Below are positions 34,645-44,699 of a stretch of 64,000 nt of DNA, one piece after another. The stretch spans positions 96,987,307-97,051,306 of the forward strand of contig OZ010800.1 in NCBI GenBank assembly GCA_963932465.1, given 5' to 3'. Source of the DNA: Maratus speciosus. Lineage: Eukaryota; Arthropoda; Arachnida; Araneae; Salticidae. Numbering within the stretch: position 1 is the first letter of the stretch; each line of letters starts with the position of its first letter. The notes below the pieces were generated by a model, which was given only the letters and a program-made list of their open reading frames with translations, was not told the DNA's origin and did no database searches. The translations under genes and the position numbers were made by a program.

Positions 34645-34663
34645 TAAATATATATATATATAT

Positions 34664-34722
<59 letters not shown>

Positions 34723-34961
34723 TGGCGTGGCGTCCGGTCATCGCACGATGCGGCGATGACCAAGCAATATTTTAAAACTCTTAATAAGCTTTTAAAACTC
34801 TACGATCCAGTTTTAGCAGAACATTTGGAGTGCATGTATAAGTGAAGGTAAGATTTAAAGTTTCTTTTTTGAACATTCAACCATTGAATTTTAGAGTTAA
34901 TAATTTTTCACCACAAACTCAAATAATTGCGATGACCACCAAAAATTTTCACGCCACGCCA

Positions 34962-34997
<36 letters not shown>
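34645..34997. repeat. (TA)n microsatellite interrupted by a MITE
   Basis: Alternating TA occupies about 34645-34719 and 34965-34997. The interruption is the 245-bp hAT-like element. Confidence 0.9.
34720..34964. mobile_element. hAT-like MITE
   Basis: Perfect 14-bp inverted ends CAGTGGCGTGGCGT / ACGCCACGCCACTG, plus an inverted subterminal GGTCATCGCA / TGCGATGACC. CAG...CTG ends of this type are usual for hAT elements. The 8-bp target duplication cannot be distinguished because the element sits in (TA)n. Non-coding, 245 bp. Confidence 0.8.
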
Positions 34998-34998
<1 letters not shown>

Positions 34999-36170
34999 AC
35001 TTTTGAACGGAGGGTGGTTTCCGGTTCTGGGGGTCATGATCGATGAAAATATACCAAAATTTTTTGAAATCGCTTTCCTCCGAACGGCTGCAATAGGTAG
35101 CTTTTTGTAGCTACCTAAAACAGTCATAATGGCATTTCCAATGATCGCACAATGAAAACAAAAACATTTTTGGATAGCTAAATGTACAGTCTTTCATATG
35201 AAACAATAAAAATAATATGTTACATTTGCCGAGAATTGGTTATTTAAACGTACTGGGATACTTTAAGCGTGCAGGGAACGTTGAAAATAAGCAAATTTGC
35301 TCGAATTAATGAAAAATAATTTTAAAAATTCTTTTAGCCAGAATATTCCTTTAATGAATAAGGCCTAATTCATTTGAAATCAGTCTGATCTGAAGCTGAT
35401 TAACATTTAGTAACTACTTTCTTCCTTTAATATTCACATATTATGAAATATCAAAGTACTTAATGTGAAGTTTTTTTCCTCAGAACCTTATACAATTTTC
35501 AATGAATAGTTGCGGTCTTATTTTTCAAAAACCCACGTGTTCATTTCGAAAATAGGAAATTTGATAAAAATTAGAATTCTCAAATGCGATAGTACGGTAC
35601 AAACTTGAGAAAAACCCTGTTTGCAAACGAAATATCCAGTTAATTCTAGTAAATAAATTAGGCTATAAGAAAAATTTTTAGTTCCTTTTTTCCTCAGTTG
35701 TTTTAATTATTTTAAATCACTTGAAAAGAATAAAGTTTATTTTTATTTTCAAAATCATCAGAGAAAAACAATATTTAGTTAATTAAATTTGAAAATCCAG
35801 GGGGAGGGGCTATGTCCTTCCTTTGCACTCCCTCCTTGCCGACGCCCATGGATGAATGATACATAGTAAGGTATAAGCACATAACATTATTTTTCACATT
35901 CAGTACAAAATCAGGCCCAGCTATAGGAAATTTAATTGGAATATTTAATAGGAAAATTTAATATAGGAATTTAATAGGAATTGTTGTTTCAGAAACAATA
36001 AACATTTCGAATCAATTCATTTCGTTTTAAAACATGCATTCAATACAGCAGTATTAAAATATAGATTTCTGCCGCAAATTGAGAGCCAAATACTTTGTTG
36101 TAGGAAATTTTAATTAAAATTGAATGTTAAATAAAATAGTCACATGTAAACACACCAAAAAGCATTAAGC
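34998..36170. other. Spacer, one repeat segment
   Basis: 35978-36090 is a copy of 32470-32580. A GC-richer patch at 35800-35850 (CAGGGGGAGGGGC ... TTGCCGACGCCCATGG) has no recognised origin. No gene seen. Confidence 0.5.
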
Positions 36171-36174
36171 GTCT

Positions 36175-37195
36175 AAATATATTGTATCTTTACAAAAAGT
36201 AATGATATCTAACATAAAAATAACTGTGAAAAAAGAAGCCAAATTCTGTAAAGACAATGACAAGAAAAGAAATGATATCTAAGTGGGTGCCAAGTTCAAA
36301 TAAAATTCACTCAAACTTACTTACTGAAGAATTATAGCAGTATTTAAATTGTTTAAAAATAAAAATTATTGATAGCATATTAATAACAAACCTAGAACTT
36401 GGCAAGATTTTGATAAATGTTATGCCTATCGATCTCATGTCTTAATAAAATGATGATATTAATAACAATGTCATTATAAAAAAATATTATAGTTATTATT
36501 ATAAACAAATGACTCATGTTAAAGATTTGATAAACTATTAAACGCACAGATACACTTCCGCTCGTCTTTGGTTATCACTGTAGCTCCCACCCTCCGGAAA
36601 CCTCAATGCAAACAGAGTAAAAGGCCTGACAAAGAGACAGATACACTTACGCTTGTTCTTGGTCATCACTCTAGAGACTGCACCCCTTTAAACTTTCCGG
36701 GGCAAAAAACGTTTATTTGTAAAATGCTGAAATGATTGAATCACACCAGAATTTAAAAACAAACTTATTTCAAAATGGGTAAAAGCTTCTTTTCACGTAT
36801 TTAATAACATTAAATTATTTTATTCTGAATTCTGGTGTCAATGTGGCATTTTGCATTTAAAATTAGGTGGGATATATTTTATCCCACCGCCCTTCAAGGG
36901 GAAGAAGGTCACTCAAATTAAGGCTTCCAAACATGAAATAACATGTTTTGATACAATAGTGTCATTAATAAAAATAAATAATTCGTAGGTAAAAACTTGC
37001 CAAGTTCGAGATTTATTATTAATATGCTATCAATAATTTTTATTTTTAAACAATTTCAAAAATGTTATAATGCTTCAGTAGGTAAGTTTGATTGAATTTT
37101 ATTTGAACTTGGCACCTACTTAGATACAATTTCTTTTCTTGCCATTGTATTTACAGAAGCTGGCTTCCTTTTTTCACAGTTATGTTTTTGTTATA
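36175..37195. mobile_element. Hairpin element with ~200-bp inverted arms
   Basis: The left arm (36215-36410: GAAGCCAAATTCTGTAAAGA, AAATGATATCTAAGTnGGTG, CCAAGTTCAAATAAAATTCA, AATTATTGATAGCATATTAA, GAACTTGGCAAG) is inverted in the right arm (36998-37195). The interior holds a 95-bp direct duplication (CAGATACACTT(A/C)CGCT at 36547 and 36641) and the MITE at 36688-36902. Terminal bases and target duplications were not resolved. Confidence 0.7.
36688..36902. mobile_element. piggyBac-like MITE, copy 2 (reversed)
   Basis: TTAA at 36688 followed by ACTTTCCGGGGC, and a right end CACCGCCCTTCAAGGGG, match the family at 20695 and 61453 in reverse orientation. Near the right end GGTGGGATA / TATCCCACC forms a 9-bp-stem hairpin. 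The right TTAA is no longer visible. Nested inside the 36175-37195 hairpin. Confidence 0.65.
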
Positions 37196-37242
37196 GATAT
37201 GAATTATGAGACTAAATTAGTCACAGGAAGACATTCGCAAGG

Positions 37243-37612
37243 TAATATTAAACATATGGGAGCATTCTTGAAAAATATCCCGCTTGCATTTTATTACTTT
37301 TAAATTTTTTGTTTTTGTTTTCTTTTTTTTATGGGATACCTGAGATCAATATCGAATGTTGTGCTTTTGTGATTTTTCGAGTTTGGTTGCATTTTTTGTT
37401 TTTAATATTCGGACACTTTCATTTTTGAAAAGCTGTTTGCAACCCGTTTTAAAATTTAAAGTATCCCCATTAAAAAAAATGCAACAAAATTCGAAGAATT
37501 TAAAACGCACAATGTTGGATATAGACATCAGATATCATCTGAAAAAAAAAGTTAAATATTGAAATTCCAGCAAGAATTCTGAAAAGAATGCTCCCATAGG
37601 TTTAACATTAGC
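37243..37612. mobile_element. Near-complete palindromic MITE
   Basis: TAATATTAAACATATGGGAG at the left is inverted as CTCCCATAGGTTTAACATTA at the right, and the inner sequence is also largely self-complementary (GTTGCATTTTTTGTT / AAAAAAATGCAAC; GGATACCTGA side against ATTGAAATTC side). As a result similar-length frames (60-68 codons) appear on both strands. A third copy of the end (GCTAATGTTAAATCTATGG) follows at 37661-37679. Confidence 0.75.
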
Positions 37613-37660
37613 ATGCAAATGTTTTCGCGTGAGACTGCACTAATCACGCGAAGATGGGAA

Positions 37661-37740
37661 AGCTAATGTTAAATCTATGGCAGCTTCTTTTTACAGTTTC
37701 TCGCTTGCAATTTAATAGTTTTAAATGTTTTTTTTGACTT
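37661..37740 (+). repeat. Solo end of the 37243 palindromic MITE
   Basis: GCTAATGTTAAATCTATGGC, TTTTACAGTTTCTCGCTTGC and ATTTAATAGTTTTAAAT match 37240-37310 in the same orientation. Confidence 0.65.
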
Positions 37741-39118
37741 AGAATTGCTGACGTTAGATTACAACCGGATTAGTGTTTACCTTTTCTATTTTCGTTATTG
37801 TGGTTTTCTATTTTGATTAAAGTTTTTTTTTTTACTTTTATTTTTAGTTTTCTGGCTGCGAGACATTTTTAATCCCATTTCATATATATACATATAATTA
37901 ATCGACAAATAAGAACTTCATTTGGCGCCACCTTCGCCTTTCGTTCTGGCACCCGGGGCACATGCTCCCTCTGCACCGCTCTAGTTTCGGCCTTCTGTGT
38001 TATTTGAACACTCTCATCTTCAAATGTAATACGGCCTTGTGTGTAATGTAAATGATGATGAATGGGAAGTATCAGGCTTTATAACTCTATATGATCCAGA
38101 TATCTGCTTTATTCAGCTTAAGGATATTCCGTCGAAACGGGATGCTAATAATCCTACAACAGTGCCATCAAAAAGAAAAAAATATTGTTAAATAGCCTGT
38201 AGAAATAATTATTATTAAAATACATTTTCCCATTTAGTTTATGCAGTCATATTGCGTACCTTGCTTTGTGTTGGGAAAGTGGAGTTGAATAAAACAGGTG
38301 ATCAATGCGAAAACGAAAATTTTTATATGGTCTACAATCATAAATAAATTGGTATTTCATTTGATAAATGGTATCACTGAGATAATTAAACAGATATAGT
38401 TTCAAAACAGTACATGTTACAGAAGATTAGAATATTCCACAAAGTATATTTTTCAACAACCAAAGTAAGTTTTTCTGTTTGAGCTTTAAAGCAATTAATA
38501 GATAATCTTAAAAGTTTTATATATTTTTGCATGCTAAAATGATATAATCTCTTGTTATCTTTATTAATATAAGTGGAAAAAATATTGACAATATTTTTTT
38601 TAAACTAATCTTTTAAATAGTTTTATGAAACCAGTGATCTGAAATAATTTATTGACAGAATTTTAAAATTTTACAAGAGAAAAATGCATAACAATTGTTA
38701 GTTAAATAATCTTTTGTCGTTTTTATTGTAGCTATTTCATAAGGTAAAAGTATTTCTTACATAAAAAATATTTATTTTTTGAGTCCCCCCTTTTAAATGG
38801 AACTACAATCCAATGTTTTCTATCTTTAAAACATTAAAACATATGTTATAAATAATTATTAAATAAAATATACCATTGTAGTGTGGAATAAAATATGTTT
38901 TTCGCAAATTTTCATACCTATCCCAATGATACATTGAAAAATCTGTATGCGTTATAAAAATTTAAAAAATTATTAAATTATTAAAATTAAACAAGAGTTC
39001 TTTCTTAATTGAAACTATTGTGAAAATAAGTTACTAAATATTGAAGTATTCTTTTAAATAATGCTTTGAAGTTAACATTGTATACACTTAAAGTTACTGT
39101 ATATATATATGGAAATTG
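37741..39118. other. AT-rich spacer with a GC-richer patch
   Basis: 37920-37998 (GGCGCCACCTTCGCC, GGCACCCGGGGCACATG, GCACCGCTCTAG) is sharply GC-richer than its surroundings and could be the 3' end of a degraded retroelement. No coding match recognised. The rest is unremarkable. Confidence 0.45.
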
Positions 39119-41311
39119 TCTCAGGGTCAATCCATTTCAAGTGGTCCAGTACTGGTTGCTCGACCATTTTTTAAAAATCTTAAATTTTCTGTACAACAAC
39201 TCTAACATAATGGCAGTTCAAAATGACTATTATTTTAATTTTATTATTTTTTGTTTGTGCATGGCGGCCATCTTTGTTTCATCGTCTGTAGCAATTTTCT
39301 CACATGAAGGGTTTACGGAACTGCAAAAAATTCATCTTTTGTTTCTCCAATTCAAGTGCGGATTAAAGCAATTTGTACAGAATATATTGGGCTAAAAATT
39401 TGGTAATAGTTTACGAAACTACCTGCTTATTAGTGAAATTTAAGCATGAATTTTCAGTTTTTTTTTCCAAAATTTGACCGTTTACAAGAGGATATTTTTA
39501 AAGCAAGGAAAACTGTCAACATGACATATTTTCTTTTTTTTTTTTTACAAATAGACCGAAAGTACTTGTACTCACACGTCAAGTTCCAGATCTAGAACTT
39601 GCTTTCTCTTCCCTAAAAAAAGAATCCCAAACTTTTCAAAATTGTCAAAAATCGCACTTTTGAGACTGTGATATCTCTGGTGCGGCACGAGATAAAAATC
39701 TGAAGTTCTGGTTTCTGAGAGTATTGTATGGTAGTGTTATGCACGAGAAATTTCAGGATGGAGATTTGAATATAAGCTGAGATATGGCAAGCAATGGCTT
39801 AGCAATTAATTAAAAAAATAATTATGCCTAAGACTTACATTTTGTAAGGTTTCAGTAATTTTTGTTGTAATTTTAGTAACTAAAAGAAACCTCAGCACAT
39901 TTACATAAAGAAAAAAATCTACAAGACCTGAGACAAAAACAGAATAGGGATAGAGAAAAGCTTTTAATGTTGGCATACTTATTGAGACATGATCAAACGT
40001 GTCAAAACACATTCCTGCTTGTTGGTTTAAAAACCACAATTTTAATGCCGCTTGTCAATCCCTGAAACTTGTTCCTACCATAAGTATGTTCCTTTAAATG
40101 AAACATAATACGATGTTACCATGCATCAGCCTCAGGTAATTTTCAGAAAGTAAAGATATCCAAAGCCCTTTCAAAATTTATACTGCAGAAATATGACATT
40201 TTTGCATAAGAAGTAAGCTAGGAATTATTAATGAAGTGAGACTTGCGCATGGTGATTTCAAAGTTTATTTCTTTCAGGTGCATGGTGATTTCAGGAGGGC
40301 CAAGATCTTCAATCAAGTTTTCAAGAGATGACAAGACTTGGTTCCTAAAATAAAATTTTGAGAAAGATCAAAATTGTGGTTTTTAAACCAACAAGCTAGA
40401 ATGTGTTTTGACACGTTTGATCATGTCTCAACAAGTATGACGACATTAACGGCTTCTTTCTTTCCCTATTCGGTTTTTGTCTCAAGTCTTGTATAAAAAT
40501 ATTTTTTTCTTTCTTTATGTAAAAGTGCTGTGGTTTCTTTTAGTTACTAAAATTATTTACAACAAAAAATACTAAAACCATACAAAATGTATGGACTTAG
40601 GCATAATTATTTTTTAATTAATTGCTAAGCTTTGCAAAGGGTTTTATTTTCTGTTACTATTATTTAAAGATAATCAAAAACATAAATTTAAGTGACAATG
40701 TAAATACTTAGCTGTGACTACAACAAAACAATAATTTGGCAGTATTGTTTTGACATGTTGTAATTGCCATATTTCAGCTTGTAGTCAATTCTCCATCCTG
40801 AAATGCCTTGTGCATAACACTATCATTAATACTATCAGAAGCCAGAAATTTTTATCTCGTACCATTCTGAAGATATCAAAGCCTCATAAGTGCGATTTTT
40901 GACATTTTTGAAAAATTTGGGATTTTTTTTAGCGAAGAAAACGCAAGTACCAGATCTGGAACTTTGCGTGTGAGTACAAGTACTTTCGGTCTTGTTTTTT
41001 TTTTTTAAGTTATGTCATGTTCACAGTTTCCCTTGCTAGAAAAATATTCTTTTGTAAACGGACAAATTTTGGAAAAAAACTGAAATTTTATGCTTAAATT
41101 TTACCAATAAGGATTTATTTTCGAAACTACTCTATTACCCTATTTTTAGCCCAATATATTTTGTAGAAATTGCTTTAATCCGCACTTGAATTGGAGAAAT
41201 AAGCGATGGATTATTTACAATTCCGTAAGCCCTTCTTGTGAGAAAATTGCTGCAGACAATGAAACAAAGATGGCCGCCACGTACAAACAAAAATTAATAA
41301 AATTAAAATAA

Positions 41312-42304
41312 CTAGGGGATCGAACCCGAGCTCCTCGGGTTACAGAGTATAGGTGAAAAACCATTTTTTTTTAACTCTAATTACTTTTTTTTGCATGTAA
41401 TATATATCTTAGATTTTCCACTAACATCAAAAAATTTTTTTATGTGAAAAACATCATTTATGCAATCAAATGAAGTTTTAAAATTTATTAAAAGCGATAC
41501 TTTCACATGTCACCGAATGCAGGATCTATTAGTCCAAGATTTTGCTACTTACGGCAGTCTTTCCGATCATTTCAGTGCTTTAAGCGCGTGGTTCAATCAC
41601 ATGTCTGTTAAATTTGTTCCTTATTTAAATTATTTTATTTATTTTTATATAGAGGAAGTTTTAATTTTGTAACGGAACATTAGACGGAACAAATTCTGAG
41701 CTTTTTATATTGTTTTAAGGAAAAGCGGATTAATCTTCCGTAATCGAGCTACATGTGATAGAGATAAATTTAAAAATAATTTATGCTTTAAAATCTATCT
41801 ATCTATCTATATATATTACGCTATCGTACGTGGCAAAGAAATCGCGATTATTTGTTAATTGTTTAATGACATCGCCCGAATGAAACGTATCTCATTGGTT
41901 ATTGTGTAATATTTTAAAAAAGGGAATAACAATAAATAAATAAAAAGTTTATTTAATAACTATAGAATAAAACAATTTATATAATTTTAAAAAATAAAAT
42001 AAAGGTAAATAAACAATTTATTACTAAATAAACAACAACATCCGGGTTACCATATCAAGCAAAATAACGACATTTTGGCGCCATTTAAATACCCCGGTGC
42101 GTATCTGACATTGGCGTAAAAAAAAATCGCACCAACGTGGTGCGTATATGACACCTGTGCCGTCTTTTATGCATCTCATTTAAAATACAATAAATAAATA
42201 AATAAAGGAAGATACTTTTCAGTGCATGTACTTGGCGAAATAGAGAAAAGGTCCATGTCGATAAAAGAAATTTGGCAACGTATTTTCTGGGTACCTATTT
42301 AATC

Positions 42305-42339
<35 letters not shown>

Positions 42340-43453
42340 CCGAATAAATCTACACATAAGTTGTCATGATCGCAAAGTGTTCGTACTTTTATGTTAGCTG
42401 GGCGCAATTCTCGCCAGTAGCATTTTTTAACTCGCTAGCAGCATTTTTTATTTATCTAGGGGTAAATTAAAACAATGCTTTGATGTTGAAATTAAATGGT
42501 TTATGGTATTATTTATTCTCTTTCTTTTCTTTTTCTTTTTTTAAAGAATTTTTTAAGTGAAAAATATGAATTTTAAATGTTTCATTTTTAAATTAAAGTT
42601 ATGTTAAATTAAAGTTTAAATTAAAGTTAAGATAAAATGAGTGAAAGGATTATATTTTAATCTGAATTAATGAAATATGAAAAAATGCGATGGGTTCAAT
42701 GTTTGGCGATTTATCACCTATGCCCGACTAACATAAAAGTAGGGAGTCCTCAATTTCTCTATCTGAATCTTCCAATTTGGCAATGGATTGAGCAAGTAAA
42801 TTAAATTATGAACAAAAGTAACATGGTACAATGCCTAGCATACATTTACGGGAGACCAAACTGGTCGCCACGGGCGGCTAGTTATTTTAAAAACCAAGAC
42901 TCTTGTTAAAAACCATAATAACTCAGTCAATTAAGATACAATTTTCAAACAAATTGCATTTGAAAGTTGATTTTTTCTCTATTTGGCGGTTTAAAAATTG
43001 AAAATGTGCGATTTAAAAAATCGCTGACATAGCACGCATTTTAATTTCAATTTTTTTTTTCATTTTTTATGAGAAAATGGAAACAAAAAGGTACAGTAAT
43101 ATATTATTTTCTTTCCTCCGTGATTATTTTCCCTATATTTCCAACCCTCCACGACTTTCAACAAAAATGGAGTTCTTCAGTTGCCACAATCCCAAAAAAT
43201 GTATTAAAAACTACAAAAAAATTAATATATCAAAATTAAATTGAGATACAGCTTTCAAACAAATTGCATTTAAAAGTACAATTTTTCCCCTATACGACGG
43301 TGTAAAAATTGAAGATGTGCGATATTTAGAAGTTAAAAAAATTGCAGTAGCAAAAATTGCAAAACCGAATTTTCATTTCAAATTTCAAAGTGTTGCCATT
43401 CGCAAAATGACGTACGCGTTACGCACAGATATGTTTGTCCTTTATAATATAGA
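41312..43453 (-). mobile_element. Helitron family X, copy 2
   Basis: On the minus strand it begins A|TCTATATTATAAAG (TC at 43453-43452) and ends with hairpin AACCCGAG-GAG-CTCGGGTT followed by CGATCCCCTAG|T (CTAG 41315-41312). Hairpin, CTAG end, A|T target and lack of target duplication are all canonical for Helitrons. The empty site is seen in the other foldback copy. Internally, two related segments of about 290 bp (near 42900 and 43195: AAATTGCATTTnAAAGT, AAAATTGAAnATGTGCGAT) form a tandem pair. No Rep/Hel protein, so non-autonomous. A family Y Helitron is nested inside. Confidence 0.85.
41806..42881 (+). mobile_element. Helitron family Y, copy 2 (nested)
   Basis: The 3' end CCACGGGCGGCTAG|T (CTAG 42878-42881) and the preceding 480 bp match the minus-strand copy at 31696-32297. 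The most likely 5' end is A|TCTATATATATTACG at 41806, at the edge of an (ATCT)n run, so the exact start is uncertain. It contains a 32-A run (42306-42337) and TGGCGCC-rich sequence at 42060-42160. It lies entirely within Helitron X copy 2, in the opposite orientation. Confidence 0.6.
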
Positions 43454-43572
43454 TAGTCATTTTGAGCTTCCATCATGTTAGGGGTGTTGTACAAAAAAAT
43501 TCAGATTTTTTAAAAATGGTCAAGCAAAGAATAAATGATTTTCTGGACCACTTGAAAGGGATTGACCCATCA

Positions 43573-43682
43573 TTCATCTACACTCTGCCCTACTTTTAAA
43601 ATTATATAAATTTATTGAATGTAAAATGTTTGTTGAAATGAATATAAAGACGAGTGTGCAAATAATAGATACTTTACTGCTA
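43573..43682. other. Short spacer
   Basis: AT-rich. The first bases after the foldback (TCATTCATCTACACTCTG) resemble the sequence just after foldback copy 1 (TCATCTATGTGCTG). Confidence 0.4.
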
Positions 43683-43689
43683 TCAATTG

Positions 43690-44105
43690 TTAGAAATCGG
43701 CATACACGATTAAATCCGCGGGGAACATTTTAATAATCGGGGCAAAACTACGTTTTTCACCGTTTTTAACAAAATTGAAAAAATTGTCTTATTTTTGAAA
43801 TGGGGTACTGCGCTTATTATGGAGTGTATAAAAAGTAGTAAATATGAAATTTGTTGAGAATTTTGTCTTCTTTAATATTGCAACTGACAAATAATATGCT
43901 ACGGCAACTAGTCTCGAGATATTTTAAAAAAAATAAAAAATGTCCCAAAATTTTGTTATTTTTTGGCCACAGAAAATTTAGCCTTAAGAAATGTTGTTAG
44001 AGAACTTGGTTTTTCCATGTTGGCATCATTATAAGCAACTATTTTTTTTTTTCACTCGACCTTTTGCAAGGTAAAATGTACATTTCCCCTGGAGTACTAT
44101 GATCG
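43690..44105 (-). repeat. Dispersed repeat B, minus-strand copy
   Basis: Reverse-complement partner of 29785-30210, sharing CGACCTTTTGCAAGGT, TTTTTTGGCCACAGA, CTCGAGATATTTTAAAA, CTGACAAATAATATGCTA and GGGGCAAAACTACGTTTTTC. Confidence 0.75.
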
Positions 44106-44699
44106 TTCATCTTTGTTAGTGACTGTGTAAATGAAAATAATGGTTTCGCGGATGCATATTTATTAAAGCGTTAATGCCAGTTAATTAATTAAGAGGAGAG
44201 TTAAATAATTATTTAAGTAATATTTAAATTGTATTATACTATCTTAATTTTGGAAGTGTTTATATCAAATAAGAATAAACATTTCCATAAAAAGCTTATT
44301 GAAGAAAAAATTAACGCTCGCACGCGAAGCCATGATTTATTTCTTTAAGTGAGAGAATCAGTGTTGAAAAATAAATTGTTTTCCATTGATGCAAAATTTA
44401 ATTAGTTTTGTATCAATATTCTTATCAAATTGTTTGCAAGCGTACTCTTTTTCAAATTGGTTTGTATCAATGTTAGTATTTAAATTGTTTTGCATTAGTA
44501 CCGTTTTTGAAATACGTTTCGCATTACTATTAGGAGTAAGTTGTATTGTATCAGTGCATTTATAGTGATATAACCTAGTGCGTAGATAATATCCCAACGT
44601 GTTATTTTACTTAGGCCACAATCTGCAATATCCTGCCCTACATAGGAAAATATTGTGTTTTAATCTAAATAATTTATCTATACTCATATTATAAAGAGG

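Larger units (their letters stand above)
39120..43572. mobile_element. Giant foldback element, copy 2 (split by a Helitron)
   Basis: Begins AGGGTCAATCC and ends GGATTGACCC. Arms as in copy 1, in the same order, with the loop at about 40060-40330. The right arm is split at 41311/43454 by a minus-strand Helitron. Removing it joins AAATTAAAATAA to TAGTCATTT, which is exactly what copy 1 reads at 26312-26330. Without the Helitron the element is about 2.3 kb. It lacks the 24200-24445 filler of copy 1, and the arms also differ by short indels. Confidence 0.85.

Noticed and set aside
39066..39395. 109-codon open frame
   Set aside because: It lies in the left arm of foldback copy 2; the equivalent stretch in copy 1 is broken by stops, so there is no coding constraint.
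41312..41345. tRNA T-arm (GGTTCGATCCCC) as part of a tRNA gene
   Set aside because: It forms the terminal hairpin and CTAG end of a Helitron whose insertion point is confirmed by an empty site; no tRNA body is attached.
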